Shown here: in pieces, positions 41,716 through 51,196 of the stretch
Numbering within the stretch: the stretch's first letter is position 1
How the letters are laid out: the number at the start of each line of letters is the position of its first letter
Assembly (NCBI GenBank): GCA_903884655.1
Contig: CAISFO010000062.1
Coordinates: 1 to 64,000 of the forward strand
From: an uncultured Holophagaceae bacterium
Lineage (GTDB): Bacteria; Acidobacteriota; Holophagae; Holophagales; Holophagaceae
Length of the DNA: 64,000 nucleotides
Reading direction: 5' to 3'
Program-made: the position numbers and the translations under genes
The notes under the pieces: model-generated
The model's input: only the letters and a program-made list of their open reading frames with translations
Databases searched by the model: none
What the model was told of the DNA's origin: nothing

Positions 41716-44700
41716 ATGGCTGGACCTGGTGTTCTCCTTCGCAGTCTGGCCGTCGTCGCGGTCCTGTCCGGCCTGGCTCAAGCCCAGACGAAGCTGCTCC
41801 GCCACCCGGACATCCATGGAGACCGGGTGGTCTTCACGCACGGCGGGGACCTCTGGTCCGCCCCGGTCGCCGGCGGGAATGCCACCCGCCTCACCGCCCA
41901 TCCGGGACTGGAGCTGTTCGCGAAGTTCAGTCCGGACGGCAAGTGGATCGCCTTCACCGGCCAGTACGATGGCGACGAGCAGGTCTACGTGATGCCCAGC
42001 ACCGGGGGCATTCCCCGCCAGCTCACCTTCGATCCCGCCTCCGGTCCCTCCGCTCCCCGGCACGGCTACGACCACCAGGTGGTGGGCTGGACGCCGGACG
42101 GAGCGAGCGTGCTGTTCCGGGCCAACATGGATGCGGACGCCGTCCTGAGCCGAACCGCGCTCTACACGGTGAGCCTGAAGGGCGGACTGCCCACCAAGCT
42201 GCCCATGCCCACGGCGGGTCCGGGCTCCTACTCCCCGGATGCGAAGCGCATCGTCTACGCGCCCATGTTCCGCGACTTCCGCCACTGGAAGCGGTACGAG
42301 GGTGGCTGGGCCCAGCACCTCTATGTCTTCGATCTGGCCACGCACCAGCAGAAGAAGGTGGCCGCGAGCAAGCGCACGGAGCGCGACCCCATGTGGATCG
42401 GTGACAAGGTCTTCTTCGCCTCGGACCGGGACGGCACCCTCAACCTGTATTCGGTCGATCCAGCCACCGACGCGGTGAAGCAGTTGACCTTCCAGAAGAC
42501 CTGGGACGTGCGCTGGCCCTCCAGCGACCACCAGTCCCGCATCGTGTACGAGCTGAACGGCGAGCTGCGCGTGTTCAATGTCCAGGATGGCAGCGACCGG
42601 GGCATCTCCATCACCGTGCCCACCGATGGCGGCGCCTCCCGGCCCGCCCGCATCAGCGTGGAAAAGAGCATCGAAGGGTTCAGCCTGTCACCGAAAGGCG
42701 AGCGGGCCCTCTTCGTGGCCCGGGGCGATGTCTTCACGGTGCCCATCGAGAAAGGTCCCGTGCGCAACCTGACGAACAGCTCCGGTGCCCATGACAAGCA
42801 CGCCCAGTGGTCGCCGGACGGCAAGAAGATCGCCTTCATCTCGGACCTGAGCGGCGAGGACCAGGTCTACCTCGTGGACCAGGACGGCAAGGCCAAGCCC
42901 GAGGCGCTGACCACCGGGCTGACGGCCCAGCTCAATGAGCCGCACTGGGCCCCTGACGGGAAGCACATCGCGTTCACCGACAAGGACGGCATTGTCTATG
43001 TGGTGGGAGTGGCCGATCGCCGACTGGTCCAGGCCGCGAAGGACGACTTCGGCCGGGCCGGCGATCTCGCCTGGTCCGCGGATGGGCAATTCCTCGCCTT
43101 TTCCCTGGGCAATGTGAATGGGGTCCGTTCGCTCCATGTGTGGGGCCTCGCCGATCGCCAGCTTCGGCGCCTCACGGGCGACCTGTTCACCGTGGCCGAT
43201 CCCGCCTGGGACCCGGAAGGCAAGTACCTCTATGCCCTGAGCCGCCGCGATTATGCGCCGCAGATCAGCAACCTGGAATTCGACTACGCGGGCAACCGCA
43301 ACCTGGATGTCATCGCCTTTGCCCTGCGGAAGGATGTTCCCCACCCCTTCCCACCGGAAAGCGATGAAGTGGGCGCAGCCGCGGAGAAGAAGGAAGAGGG
43401 CGAGAAGAAGGCCGAGGCGAGCAAGGCACCGACCGCCGTGCGCATCGACTGGGACGGGTTTGAACAGCGGGGCACCCGCGTGCCTGTGCCCGCCGACAAC
43501 CTGACGGACCTGGAGGCGGTCCGGGGGTACCTGCTCTACCGCAAGACGGGGCCGTTCGTGTACGGGGAGGACATGGGTCGGCGCTCCGGTGGCGGCCTGT
43601 GGGCCTTCGACCTGAAGAAGCGCCAGGAAAGTGAACTGCTGGCCGATGTCCAGGGCTGGGCCCTCAGTGCGGACGGGACCAAGATCCTCGCCCGGGCCGG
43701 ACACGGGCCGGCCGCGGCCTACCAGCTGATCGAGGCGAAGCCCAAGGGCGCCGAGAAGAAGGTGGTCTCCACCAAGGATCTCCATGTCGATCGCATCCCG
43801 GCCGAAGAGTGGCGCGAAGTCTACGATGAGGCCTGGCGGCGGTTCCGGGATTTCTTCTACGTGAAGAACATGCACGGCTACGACTGGAAGGCCCTGCGCG
43901 AGCAGTACCGCCCCTGGCTCCAGCATGTGACCCACCGCTCCGACCTGACCTACGTTCTGACCGAGCTCATCTCGGAGCTGAACATCGGCCACACCTACAC
44001 CGAGGGGGGTGACTTCATCCTGCCTGAGCGCGCCAAGGTCGGGCTGCCCGGTGCCAAGATCGAACTTGATCCGGCCCAGGGCCGCTACCGCCTCACGCAC
44101 ATCTACCGCGGCCACAACGAGGAGGCCAAGTACCGCAGCCCGCTCACCGAAGTGGGGGTCGATGCCCGGGAGGGCGACTACATCCTCGCCATCGATGGTG
44201 TGGAACTCAAGGCCGACGGCAACCCCTACCAGCTGCTCCGCAACAAGACCTTCAGCGTGACCCTGACGCTCAACACCAAGCCCAGCCTCGAGGGCGCCCG
44301 GCAGGTCACCTACCGACCCATCGAAAGCGATGCCAGCCTGAGGTACCTGGACTTCGTGCTGCGCTCGAAGGAGACGGTGGACCGGCTCAGCGGTGGAAAG
44401 GTCGGCTACCTGCACATCCCCGACATGGGAGCGCCCGGACTCTACGAGTTCATCAAGTGGTACTACCCGCAGATCAGGAAAGAGGGTCTGGTGATCGATG
44501 TCCGCGCCAACGGCGGGGGCAACGTCAGCCAGATGATCCTGGAACGACTGGGCAAGAAGCTGCTGGGTACCCGGTTCGGCAACGATGGCGACCGTCCCTC
44601 CACCTATCCCAGCACCGTGTTTCATGGGTACCTGGTGGCCCTCACCAGCGAGACCAGCGCGAGCGACGGTGATATCTTCCCCCACTACTTCCGCGCGGCG

Positions 44701-45000
44701 GGTCTCGGTCCCCTCATCGGCAAGCGCACCTGGGGCGGCGTCGTGGGCGGGGGCAATTCGGGCCTCATCGATGGCGGCAGCGTCTTCGTCCCGCGCTCGG
44801 GGACCAATGCGGCCACCGGCGAGTGGATCATCGAAGGCCAGGGTGTGACACCTGACATCGAAGTGGAGAACGATCCCATCTCGATGCTGTCCGGCCATGA
44901 CCTGCAGTTGGAGCGGGGCGTGCAGGAAGTGCTCAAGCGGATCGCCGAGAAGCCGCTGGCTCTGCCGAAGCGTCCGGCGGATCCTGTGAAGACGAAATAG
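41716..45000 (+). CDS. Tricorn-like S41-family peptidase
   Basis: This exported 1094-residue peptidase processes oligopeptides. The signal peptide MAGPGVLLRSLAVVAVLSGLAQAQ is followed by two beta-propeller regions (about 30-350 and 360-680) with repeated WSPDGKKIAFISD-type strands, then a helical bundle, a PDZ-like domain (about 780-880) and the S41 catalytic domain. The catalytic Ser is in LTSETSASDGDIFPHYF, followed by GKRTWGGVVGGGNS. GAGGTG lies five bases before ATG 41716, supporting that start. The only gap is a Lys/Glu-rich linker (AAEKKEEGEKKAEASK). It probably acts in the periplasm. Confidence 0.93.
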   Translation: MAGPGVLLRSLAVVAVLSGLAQAQTKLLRHPDIHGDRVVFTHGGDLWSAPVAGGNATRLTAHPGLELFAKFSPDGKWIAFTGQYDGDEQVYVMPSTGGIPRQLTFDPASGPSAPRHGYDHQVVGWTPDGASVLFRANMDADAVLSRTALYTVSLKGGLPTKLPMPTAGPGSYSPDAKRIVYAPMFRDFRHWKRYEGGWAQHLYVFDLATHQQKKVAASKRTERDPMWIGDKVFFASDRDGTLNLYSVDPATDAVKQLTFQKTWDVRWPSSDHQSRIVYELNGELRVFNVQDGSDRGISITVPTDGGASRPARISVEKSIEGFSLSPKGERALFVARGDVFTVPIEKGPVRNLTNSSGAHDKHAQWSPDGKKIAFISDLSGEDQVYLVDQDGKAKPEALTTGLTAQLNEPHWAPDGKHIAFTDKDGIVYVVGVADRRLVQAAKDDFGRAGDLAWSADGQFLAFSLGNVNGVRSLHVWGLADRQLRRLTGDLFTVADPAWDPEGKYLYALSRRDYAPQISNLEFDYAGNRNLDVIAFALRKDVPHPFPPESDEVGAAAEKKEEGEKKAEASKAPTAVRIDWDGFEQRGTRVPVPADNLTDLEAVRGYLLYRKTGPFVYGEDMGRRSGGGLWAFDLKKRQESELLADVQGWALSADGTKILARAGHGPAAAYQLIEAKPKGAEKKVVSTKDLHVDRIPAEEWREVYDEAWRRFRDFFYVKNMHGYDWKALREQYRPWLQHVTHRSDLTYVLTELISELNIGHTYTEGGDFILPERAKVGLPGAKIELDPAQGRYRLTHIYRGHNEEAKYRSPLTEVGVDAREGDYILAIDGVELKADGNPYQLLRNKTFSVTLTLNTKPSLEGARQVTYRPIESDASLRYLDFVLRSKETVDRLSGGKVGYLHIPDMGAPGLYEFIKWYYPQIRKEGLVIDVRANGGGNVSQMILERLGKKLLGTRFGNDGDRPSTYPSTVFHGYLVALTSETSASDGDIFPHYFRAAGLGPLIGKRTWGGVVGGGNSGLIDGGSVFVPRSGTNAATGEWIIEGQGVTPDIEVENDPISMLSGHDLQLERGVQEVLKRIAEKPLALPKRPADPVKTK

Positions 45001-45155
45001 CAGCGAACACGTTTCACCGGAAAATTACTACTGTTCTTCCATGTCCGCGAGGGTTGAGGCGCGAACCGCCACGGCCCTCGCGTAGCGATGTAATTTCCCC
45101 TTGGTGCCAGGAGGGAACCCGTATAAGTTCATCGCAGTTGATCCGGAGGTAGACA

Positions 45156-46781
45156 ATGCACCTAGGCGCTCTCGCGGCCACGCTGCCGCTCATCGTCCTG
45201 CTCATCGGCATTCCGCTGATGATGAAACCCGCCGCCAAAGTGGCGCCCATCGCGTGGCTGGTCACCGTACTCACGGCCATCCTCGTCTTCCACTTCCCGG
45301 CCAAGGTGACCCTGCTGGCGGCCCTGCAGGGCGGGCTCACGGGGCTCTTCCCGATCATGTACATCCCCTTCGGCGCGCTGGTGGTCTACAACGTCCTGAA
45401 GGTGACGGGCTGGATGGACAAGATGCAGGGGGCCATGGCCAACCTGACCATCGACCGTCGGGCCCAGGCCCTGCTCATCGCCTTCGGTTTCGGCGCCTTC
45501 CTGGAAGGCATCTGCGGGTTCGGCGCGCCCGTGGCCATCCCCGCAAGCATCCTCATCGGCCTGGGCTACAACCCCATGATGGCCGCCCTGGTGTGCCTCG
45601 TGGCCAACACCGGCCCCGTGCCCTTCGGCTCGCTGGCCATCCCCACCGTGACCCTGGCCAAGACCACGGGCCAGGACCTGATGAAGCTCTCCCAGATGAC
45701 TGGCCGCTTCATGGCCCCCCTGGCCATGATCATGGCCTTCGCCACCGTATACGCCATGTCCAAGTCGAGGGGCATGAAGGGGGCGCTGGGCACCATCCTG
45801 GTCACGGGTCTCAGCTTCTCCATCACCGAATTCCTCGTCTCCAACTTCATCGGGCCCGAACTGACCAGCATCCTGGCTGCCCTCGTCTGCCTCGTGGCGA
45901 CGGCCGTCTATCTGAATACCCAGAAGCACGCCGAGCCCTGGCTCTTCGAGGGCGACGCCCCGGCCGACAAGGCGTCCAGGGAATTCCATTTCAAGGAGCT
46001 GTTCCTGTCCTGGCTGCCCTACCTGTTGCTGGCCGTGCTCGTCATCGCCGTGAACCTGCCCAAGACCAAGCCCATGTTCGCCGGTGCTGTCGATGGCTGG
46101 CGCTGGGCGGTCCTCAAGACCCAAATCTACAACCCGAACAAGATCTACGCCTTCACCTGGCTGCAGACCCCCGGCACCATCATGCTCATCGCCGGCGCCA
46201 TCGCCTTCCCCTTCATGGGTATCAAGTACTCCGTGATGGGCGAGCAGGTCGGCAAGACCTTCAAGCAGATGATCCCCTCCTTCATCGCCGTGGCCTGCAT
46301 CCTCTCCATCGCCGAAGTGATGAACCTCACCCTGCCCATCCTCGATCCCAAGACCAAGCTGGCGGTGGTCGGCGATCTGGCCACCAAGCAGATCTCCATG
46401 GTGGCCACCATGGCCAACGGGATCATCGCCCTGGTGAGCCAGCACGTCTACCCGCTGCTGAGCCCCCTCTTCGGCACGATCGGCGTCTTCCTCACGGGCA
46501 GCAACACCTCGGCCAACGCCCTGTTCGGCAACCTGCAGAAGCTCACGGCCCAGGGCATGGGCCTCTCCGACATCCTGATGGCCTCGGCCGGCAGTGCGGG
46601 CGCCTCTGCGGGCAAGATGATCTCGCCTCAGAGCATCGTCATCGCCGCCGCCGCCGTGGGCCTGGCCGGCAAGGAGGGCCTGATCATGCGGCAGACGATC
46701 AAGTACACCATCCCCTACGTGATCCTGCTGGCCCTCATGACCTGGGGCTTCGCGTTCCTGTTCCCGGGGCTCGTACCGTAA
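45156..46781 (+). CDS. L-lactate/glycolate permease (LldP/GlcA family)
   Basis: This 541-residue membrane protein of the lactate permease family carries monocarboxylates with protons. Family motifs are FGAFLEGICGFGAPVAIPASIL, ANTGPVPFGSLAIP and GSNTSANALFGNLQKLTA near the C-terminus, with about 14 helices. Lactate and glycolate are both substrates in the family. The downstream glycolate oxidase genes and glyoxylate enzymes favour glycolate, but lactate cannot be excluded. CCGGAGGT lies eight bases before ATG 45156. The 155-base leader contains an inverted repeat (CGCGAGGG/CCCTCGCG, around 45047-45081) of unknown role. Confidence 0.92.
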   Translation: MHLGALAATLPLIVLLIGIPLMMKPAAKVAPIAWLVTVLTAILVFHFPAKVTLLAALQGGLTGLFPIMYIPFGALVVYNVLKVTGWMDKMQGAMANLTIDRRAQALLIAFGFGAFLEGICGFGAPVAIPASILIGLGYNPMMAALVCLVANTGPVPFGSLAIPTVTLAKTTGQDLMKLSQMTGRFMAPLAMIMAFATVYAMSKSRGMKGALGTILVTGLSFSITEFLVSNFIGPELTSILAALVCLVATAVYLNTQKHAEPWLFEGDAPADKASREFHFKELFLSWLPYLLLAVLVIAVNLPKTKPMFAGAVDGWRWAVLKTQIYNPNKIYAFTWLQTPGTIMLIAGAIAFPFMGIKYSVMGEQVGKTFKQMIPSFIAVACILSIAEVMNLTLPILDPKTKLAVVGDLATKQISMVATMANGIIALVSQHVYPLLSPLFGTIGVFLTGSNTSANALFGNLQKLTAQGMGLSDILMASAGSAGASAGKMISPQSIVIAAAAVGLAGKEGLIMRQTIKYTIPYVILLALMTWGFAFLFPGLVP

Positions 46782-46797
46782 GGATTTGAAAAGAGGT

Positions 46798-46902
46798 GGA
46801 CAGGATTGACAGGATGAAAAGCTGGATTACCAGGATTCAGGAGAACCTTCTTGAACTGCTCGAATCCTGTTAATCAATTCCTTAATCCTGTTAATCCTGT
46901 CT
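46798..46902. repeat. 9-nt-periodic palindrome, ACAGGATTA type
   Basis: The arms 46798-46838 and 46862-46902 are reverse complements without gaps over 41 nt with about 32 identities (my count). Each contains two to three copies of ACAGGATTNA at 9-nt spacing, and the 23-nt centre is unique. It fills the permease-glxK gap. The unit differs from the GGAAG-type copies but the architecture is the same. Confidence 0.8.
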
Positions 46903-46930
46903 CAGCCTTTCATCTCGGGAGGGTCATCCC

Positions 46931-48076
46931 ATGCGCATCATCGTCGCTCCGGATTCCTTCAAGGGCAGTGTGTCGGCCCTCGGTGTGGCCGAGGCCATGG
47001 CGCGTGGCATCCACGCCGTGTTCCCCGAAGCTGAGGTGATCAAGGTGCCCATCGCCGATGGCGGCGAGGGCACCGTCGAAGCCCTGGTGGCCGCCACGGG
47101 CGGCCGCCTGCTGGAGGCGCAGGTCCACGGGCCCCTGGGCGAACCCCGGCTGGCCCAGTGGGGCGTCTCCGGGGACGGGTCCACTGCCTTCATCGAGATG
47201 GCCGCGGCCTCGGGCCTGCCCCTGGTGCCGAAGGACCAGCGCGATCCCCGCATCACCAGCACCTTCGGCACCGGTGAGCTGATGAAGGCCGCGCTGGATG
47301 CGGGCCTGCGCAAGCTCGTGGTGGGCATCGGCGGCAGCGCCACCAACGACGGCGGCACGGGCATGGCCCGGGCCCTGGGGGTGCGCTTCCTGGATGGGGC
47401 GGGTCATGACCTGCCCGAGGGCGGGGCGGCCCTGGCGCGCCTGGCCCACATCGATCTGGCGGGGCAGGATCCCCGCCTGGGGGAAGCCTCGATCCTGGTG
47501 GCCTGCGATGTGGACAACCCGCTCTGTGGCCCGAGAGGCGCCTCGGCGGTCTACGGACCCCAGAAGGGCGCCACGCCGGACCTGGTGGCCGAGCTGGATG
47601 CCGCCCTCGGGGTCTACGCAGGCCTGGCCGCCACTGCCACGGGCCGCGACATCGCCGCCTCCTCCGGTGCGGGGGCGGCCGGCGGCCTGGGCGCCGGACT
47701 GCTCTTCTTCACGCCCGCCAGCCTTCGGCCTGGTGTGGCCATTGTGCTGGAGACCACGGGTTTTGAGGAGCTGGTCCGGGGTGCGGATCTGGTCATCACC
47801 GGCGAAGGCCGCACGGATTTCCAGACGGCCATGGGCAAGGCCCCCGTGGGCGTGGCCGCCGTGGCCAGGCGCCATGGCGTCCCAGTGGTCTGCCTCTCGG
47901 GGGGCCTGGGCGAAGGGGCCGACGACGTGCTGGCCCATGGCATCGATGCCCTCGGTTCCATCGTGCCCCAGCCCATGACCCTGGAAGCCTGCATGGGGCA
48001 GGGCGGCTCACTGGTGGAGGCCGCAGCCGCCCGGGTCTGCCGCATCCTGAAAGTGGGTCAGTCGCTGCGAACGTGA
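46931..48076 (+). CDS. glxK: Glycerate kinase (GlxK/GarK family)
   Basis: The enzyme phosphorylates D-glycerate, usually to 2-phosphoglycerate, in the glycolate/glyoxylate route. The 381-residue protein has the family signatures IVAPDSFKGSVSAL, VPIADGGEGTVEALV, GIGGSATNDGGTGMARALG and LVITGEGRTDFQTAMGKAP. It follows the permease gene after a palindromic repeat on the same strand, and works with GlxR (tartronate semialdehyde to glycerate) encoded on the other strand. CTCGGGAGGG precedes ATG 46931. Confidence 0.95.
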   Translation: MRIIVAPDSFKGSVSALGVAEAMARGIHAVFPEAEVIKVPIADGGEGTVEALVAATGGRLLEAQVHGPLGEPRLAQWGVSGDGSTAFIEMAAASGLPLVPKDQRDPRITSTFGTGELMKAALDAGLRKLVVGIGGSATNDGGTGMARALGVRFLDGAGHDLPEGGAALARLAHIDLAGQDPRLGEASILVACDVDNPLCGPRGASAVYGPQKGATPDLVAELDAALGVYAGLAATATGRDIAASSGAGAAGGLGAGLLFFTPASLRPGVAIVLETTGFEELVRGADLVITGEGRTDFQTAMGKAPVGVAAVARRHGVPVVCLSGGLGEGADDVLAHGIDALGSIVPQPMTLEACMGQGGSLVEAAAARVCRILKVGQSLRT

Positions 48077-48095
48077 CCCCTGGGGCCGAGGTCCC

Positions 48096-48983
48096 CTAGG
48101 GCGTTCCGACCATCTCCCGGACATGCTGCAGGAAGGCCTGCTCGGCTGAACCCATGTGCCGCTCCGGGTTCCAAACCAGGTGGGTCGAGATCCGGATCTC
48201 CGGGCCGTCCCAGGGTACGGCCACCAGCTTCCCGGAAAGAAGCTCCCCCTCGACCGCCATCCTGGGCAGGGGCGCGATGCCGAGGCCCACCTCCACGCAG
48301 CGCTTGATCGTCTCGACGCCCTGGAATTCCAGGAACCGTCCAGGATGGGCTCCAGCGGTGATCAGCTGCCGCTCGAACTGGTTGCGGTAGCTGCAGCCGA
48401 GTGCCTTGAGCAGGACATCTTCCCCGATGAGGTCCTGGGCGGAGATCCCTCGGCCTGTGGCGAACCGGTGGGAAGGGTCCGCGACGATCAGGATCTCCTC
48501 ATCCCGGAGCCTCTCGACGGCCAGGGTCTTGGAGGGGAAGGGCTCTTCCAGGATGAAGGCGAAATCGACGGTTCCATCCAGCACCTGGCGCTTGAAATCC
48601 CGGACGAAGCCCGGAAGGAACTGCACGTGGATGCGGGGAAACTTGTCCTTGAAGGTCTTCAGCACCGATGGCAGGAGGTAGGTGCAGATCGATTCGGGGG
48701 CCGTGAACCGCAAGGTGCCCACCCCCTCTTCATCCTGCAAGGAGGCCTTGGCCTCATGCGTGAGGGCAAGGATCCGCTCGGCATAGACCAGAAAACGCTC
48801 CCCGGGTTCGGTGAGTTCCAGCCGGTTGCCCACGCGGTTGAAGAGCGAGGCCCCCAGGTCCTCCTCCAGGCTCTTGATCTGGGCGGTCACGCTCGATTGC
48901 GCGTAACCCAGAGATACTGCCGCGTTCGTGAAATTGAGCGTGCGGGCGGCGACGCTGAAGGTCGACAAGGTTCGGATATCCAT
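48096..48983 (-). CDS. LysR-family transcriptional regulator
   Basis: The 295-residue LysR-type regulator has an N-terminal winged helix (DIRTLSTFSVAARTLNFTNAAVSLGYAQSSVTAQIKSLEEDLG) and a C-terminal ligand-binding domain (about 90-290). It is divergent from the malate synthase gene and probably controls it. A 15-bp inverted repeat of LysR type lies between them (49055-49069). It ends 20 bases from the glxK stop, on the opposite strand, with an imperfect hairpin (about 48077-48100) that could terminate both. Confidence 0.92.
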   Translation of the reverse strand: MDIRTLSTFSVAARTLNFTNAAVSLGYAQSSVTAQIKSLEEDLGASLFNRVGNRLELTEPGERFLVYAERILALTHEAKASLQDEEGVGTLRFTAPESICTYLLPSVLKTFKDKFPRIHVQFLPGFVRDFKRQVLDGTVDFAFILEEPFPSKTLAVERLRDEEILIVADPSHRFATGRGISAQDLIGEDVLLKALGCSYRNQFERQLITAGAHPGRFLEFQGVETIKRCVEVGLGIAPLPRMAVEGELLSGKLVAVPWDGPEIRISTHLVWNPERHMGSAEQAFLQHVREMVGTP

Positions 48984-49054
48984 GTCGACTATTGTACCGG
49001 CATCCTTCAGGAGCCCTGGAAACCACCGGGCCAGGCGACATTGCCGACCCTTCG

Positions 49055-49069
49055 ATCGGTGATTCCGAT
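49055..49069. promoter_or_regulatory. LysR-type binding site candidate
   Basis: ATCGG (49055-49059) and CCGAT (49065-49069) form an inverted repeat around TGATT, containing the T-N11-A pattern of LysR-type operators. It lies between the divergent lysR and malate synthase genes, 72 bases from the former's start. Confidence 0.45.
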
Positions 49070-49194
49070 TCCAGGGATCGAAAAGATTCTCTGGTTTCCA
49101 GCGGGCATTGAAGAGAAATTAAATGTCTAAGCAACGAATGGACACCCCAGGGAACCCGGGGCCGCGGAGTTCCCCGGCGCCGTCGGAGGCTACG

Positions 49195-51069
49195 ATGACC
49201 AACTCTCTCGAATTCCGCTCGGGGATCCTGGCCCAGTACCCAGATGTCTACACGCCGGAGGTGCTGCGCGCCCTGGAAGTGCTGGCTCCACTGAACCAGC
49301 GCCGCCGCGAGCGCATGGCCGCCCGGACGGCCCTGCGGAAGCGCCGCCACGAGCACCGGGAGCGCATCGCCTTCCTGGATCCCGACGCGCTGATTCCCGG
49401 CACCCAGATCAAGGTGGCCGATGCCCGGTCCGGCAACTTCGAGGGTGCCGTGATCCCGCCGGACCTGCAGCGCCAGTGGATCCAGGGCACGGGCCCGGCC
49501 ACCAAGCCCCGCTCGGACGTTCGCTCCGGCATCCGCAACGTGGCCTACGCGCTGCTGTCGGGCGCCGATGGCTGGATGTTCGACGGTGAGGACGCCCTGG
49601 GCCAGGTGGACACCATGTCCCTGGACAATCACCGCAACCTCAAGCTGGCCATCGCCCGGGACCCGCTCTTTCTGGAAGTGGCAGAGGAGGTCACCGCTGA
49701 GATGAACACCTGGGCCCAGGGCTTTCTGGGGCATCCCATCATCGCCGACTGGCGCCAGCAGCTGGACTTCACCACCGTGATCTTCCGCTGCCGGGGCCTC
49801 CACCTGGATGACCGGCACATCCGCCAGGATGGGCACGGCTTCTCTGCCTCCATCGCCGACATGGTGACCTTCGTGGTGAACAATTACCAGGCACTGCAGG
49901 CCGCGGGGCGCAGCCTCGTCCTCTACCTGCCCAAGACCCAGACCGCCGAGGATGCCGCCTGCTGGAATGCCTTCATCCTGGCCCTGGAGGCCCACCTGGG
50001 CCTGCCCGTGGGCACCATCAAGTGCTACGTGCTGGTGGAGCAGATCGAACAGTGCTTCCAGCTCATGGAGATCCGCGCCGCCCTGTCCCCGCACTTCGTG
50101 GGCTTCAATACCGGCCGCTGGGACTACATCAACAGCGTGTCCGACGCCATGGCCTGGGACCAGGCCTTCGTGAACCCCAACATCCAGGCCATCACCATGA
50201 CCTACGGCTACATGAGGGTCTACGAGGACCGTGTGCGCCGAGCCGTGAATACTCCGGATCGCCATGGCCGTTGCGCCCTCTGGCAGGGCGGCATGGAGCC
50301 GAACATCCCCGTGGGTTCCGAGGCCGGTGTGGCCGCGAGCATGAAGAAGGCCGTGGCCGGGGCCGAGCGAGAGCAGCGCGAAGGCGCCTCCGGCAAGTGG
50401 GTGGCCCACTGGAAGATGGTCCACATTGTCCGGCCGGTCTGGGAAAAGGTGGGCCAGGCCAATCAGCTGGGGCGGTCCTTCCCGGCCCTCACCTACACGC
50501 CGGAGGACGCGGCGGGACTCACGCTGCTGGAACCGGCCCCACGCACCATCGCCGGGGCCCGGGACCTGCTGTCCGTGGCGCTGCAGTATGGCAACGCCTT
50601 CCTGCGGGGGTTCCAGGCGGCGGCCCTGAAGCCCGCGGATTTCTTCGGCAACGACGACGTGCTCTACCTGATGGAGGACATGGCCACGGGCGAGATCCGG
50701 TTGTCCATCCTGTGGGAGTGGATCCACAAGGGCGCCAGCCTCACGGAGGCCGACGAAGCCACCGGATGCGCCGAGGGGGAACCCTTCACGCTGGCGCTGT
50801 TCGCGCGTCTGCTCGAGGAGGAGTACGCCAAGCTCCGCAAGGCTCGCAACAAGGATGTCCATGACGATTCCAAGGACACGACCTTGCCCATCGCCAAGGC
50901 CATCGTCCGCACCTACGTCCAGAGCGACATCAAGGCCCCCTGGTACGTCGACCTGCTGAACATCAACCTGGGTCTGGACAATCTGGCGATCGCTGAGCAG
51001 CGCATCGCGCGGTTCCTGGAAGCCTTCCAGAAGGACGGGACGCGGATCACGGAGAACCTGGATTTCTGA
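49195..51069 (+). CDS. Malate synthase
   Basis: The enzyme condenses glyoxylate with acetyl-CoA to malate. Recognisable elements are the GFNTGRWDYI motif, NIQAITMTYGYMRVYED, GGMEPNIPVGSEAGVAASM followed by KEREQREGASGKWVAHWKMVHI in the catalytic TIM barrel, and a C-terminal helical plug with DMATGEIRLSILWEWIHKGA. It is A-type by size, 624 residues, but rather divergent. I chose ATG 49195, with GGAGG five bases before it. An ATG at 49123 would add 24 low-complexity residues. In this island it disposes of glyoxylate made by GlcDF. An isocitrate lyase gene is not nearby. Confidence 0.9.
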   Translation: MTNSLEFRSGILAQYPDVYTPEVLRALEVLAPLNQRRRERMAARTALRKRRHEHRERIAFLDPDALIPGTQIKVADARSGNFEGAVIPPDLQRQWIQGTGPATKPRSDVRSGIRNVAYALLSGADGWMFDGEDALGQVDTMSLDNHRNLKLAIARDPLFLEVAEEVTAEMNTWAQGFLGHPIIADWRQQLDFTTVIFRCRGLHLDDRHIRQDGHGFSASIADMVTFVVNNYQALQAAGRSLVLYLPKTQTAEDAACWNAFILALEAHLGLPVGTIKCYVLVEQIEQCFQLMEIRAALSPHFVGFNTGRWDYINSVSDAMAWDQAFVNPNIQAITMTYGYMRVYEDRVRRAVNTPDRHGRCALWQGGMEPNIPVGSEAGVAASMKKAVAGAEREQREGASGKWVAHWKMVHIVRPVWEKVGQANQLGRSFPALTYTPEDAAGLTLLEPAPRTIAGARDLLSVALQYGNAFLRGFQAAALKPADFFGNDDVLYLMEDMATGEIRLSILWEWIHKGASLTEADEATGCAEGEPFTLALFARLLEEEYAKLRKARNKDVHDDSKDTTLPIAKAIVRTYVQSDIKAPWYVDLLNINLGLDNLAIAEQRIARFLEAFQKDGTRITENLDF

Positions 51070-51196
51070 TCAGCTCGAACACTTGCTGAACCACACTTGC
51101 CGGTGATACCCACAATTGCCCCGGGGTGAAGCCCATGCTGCGCACCAATCGGTTCCAGCACTGTCACCACTGGCCCAAGGTGGTTGTGGTTTCAAC

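Noticed and set aside
49123..49194. Longer malate synthase start at 49123
   Set aside because: It adds a Pro/Ser-rich stretch with no counterpart in the family. ATG 49195 has GGAGG at the right distance.
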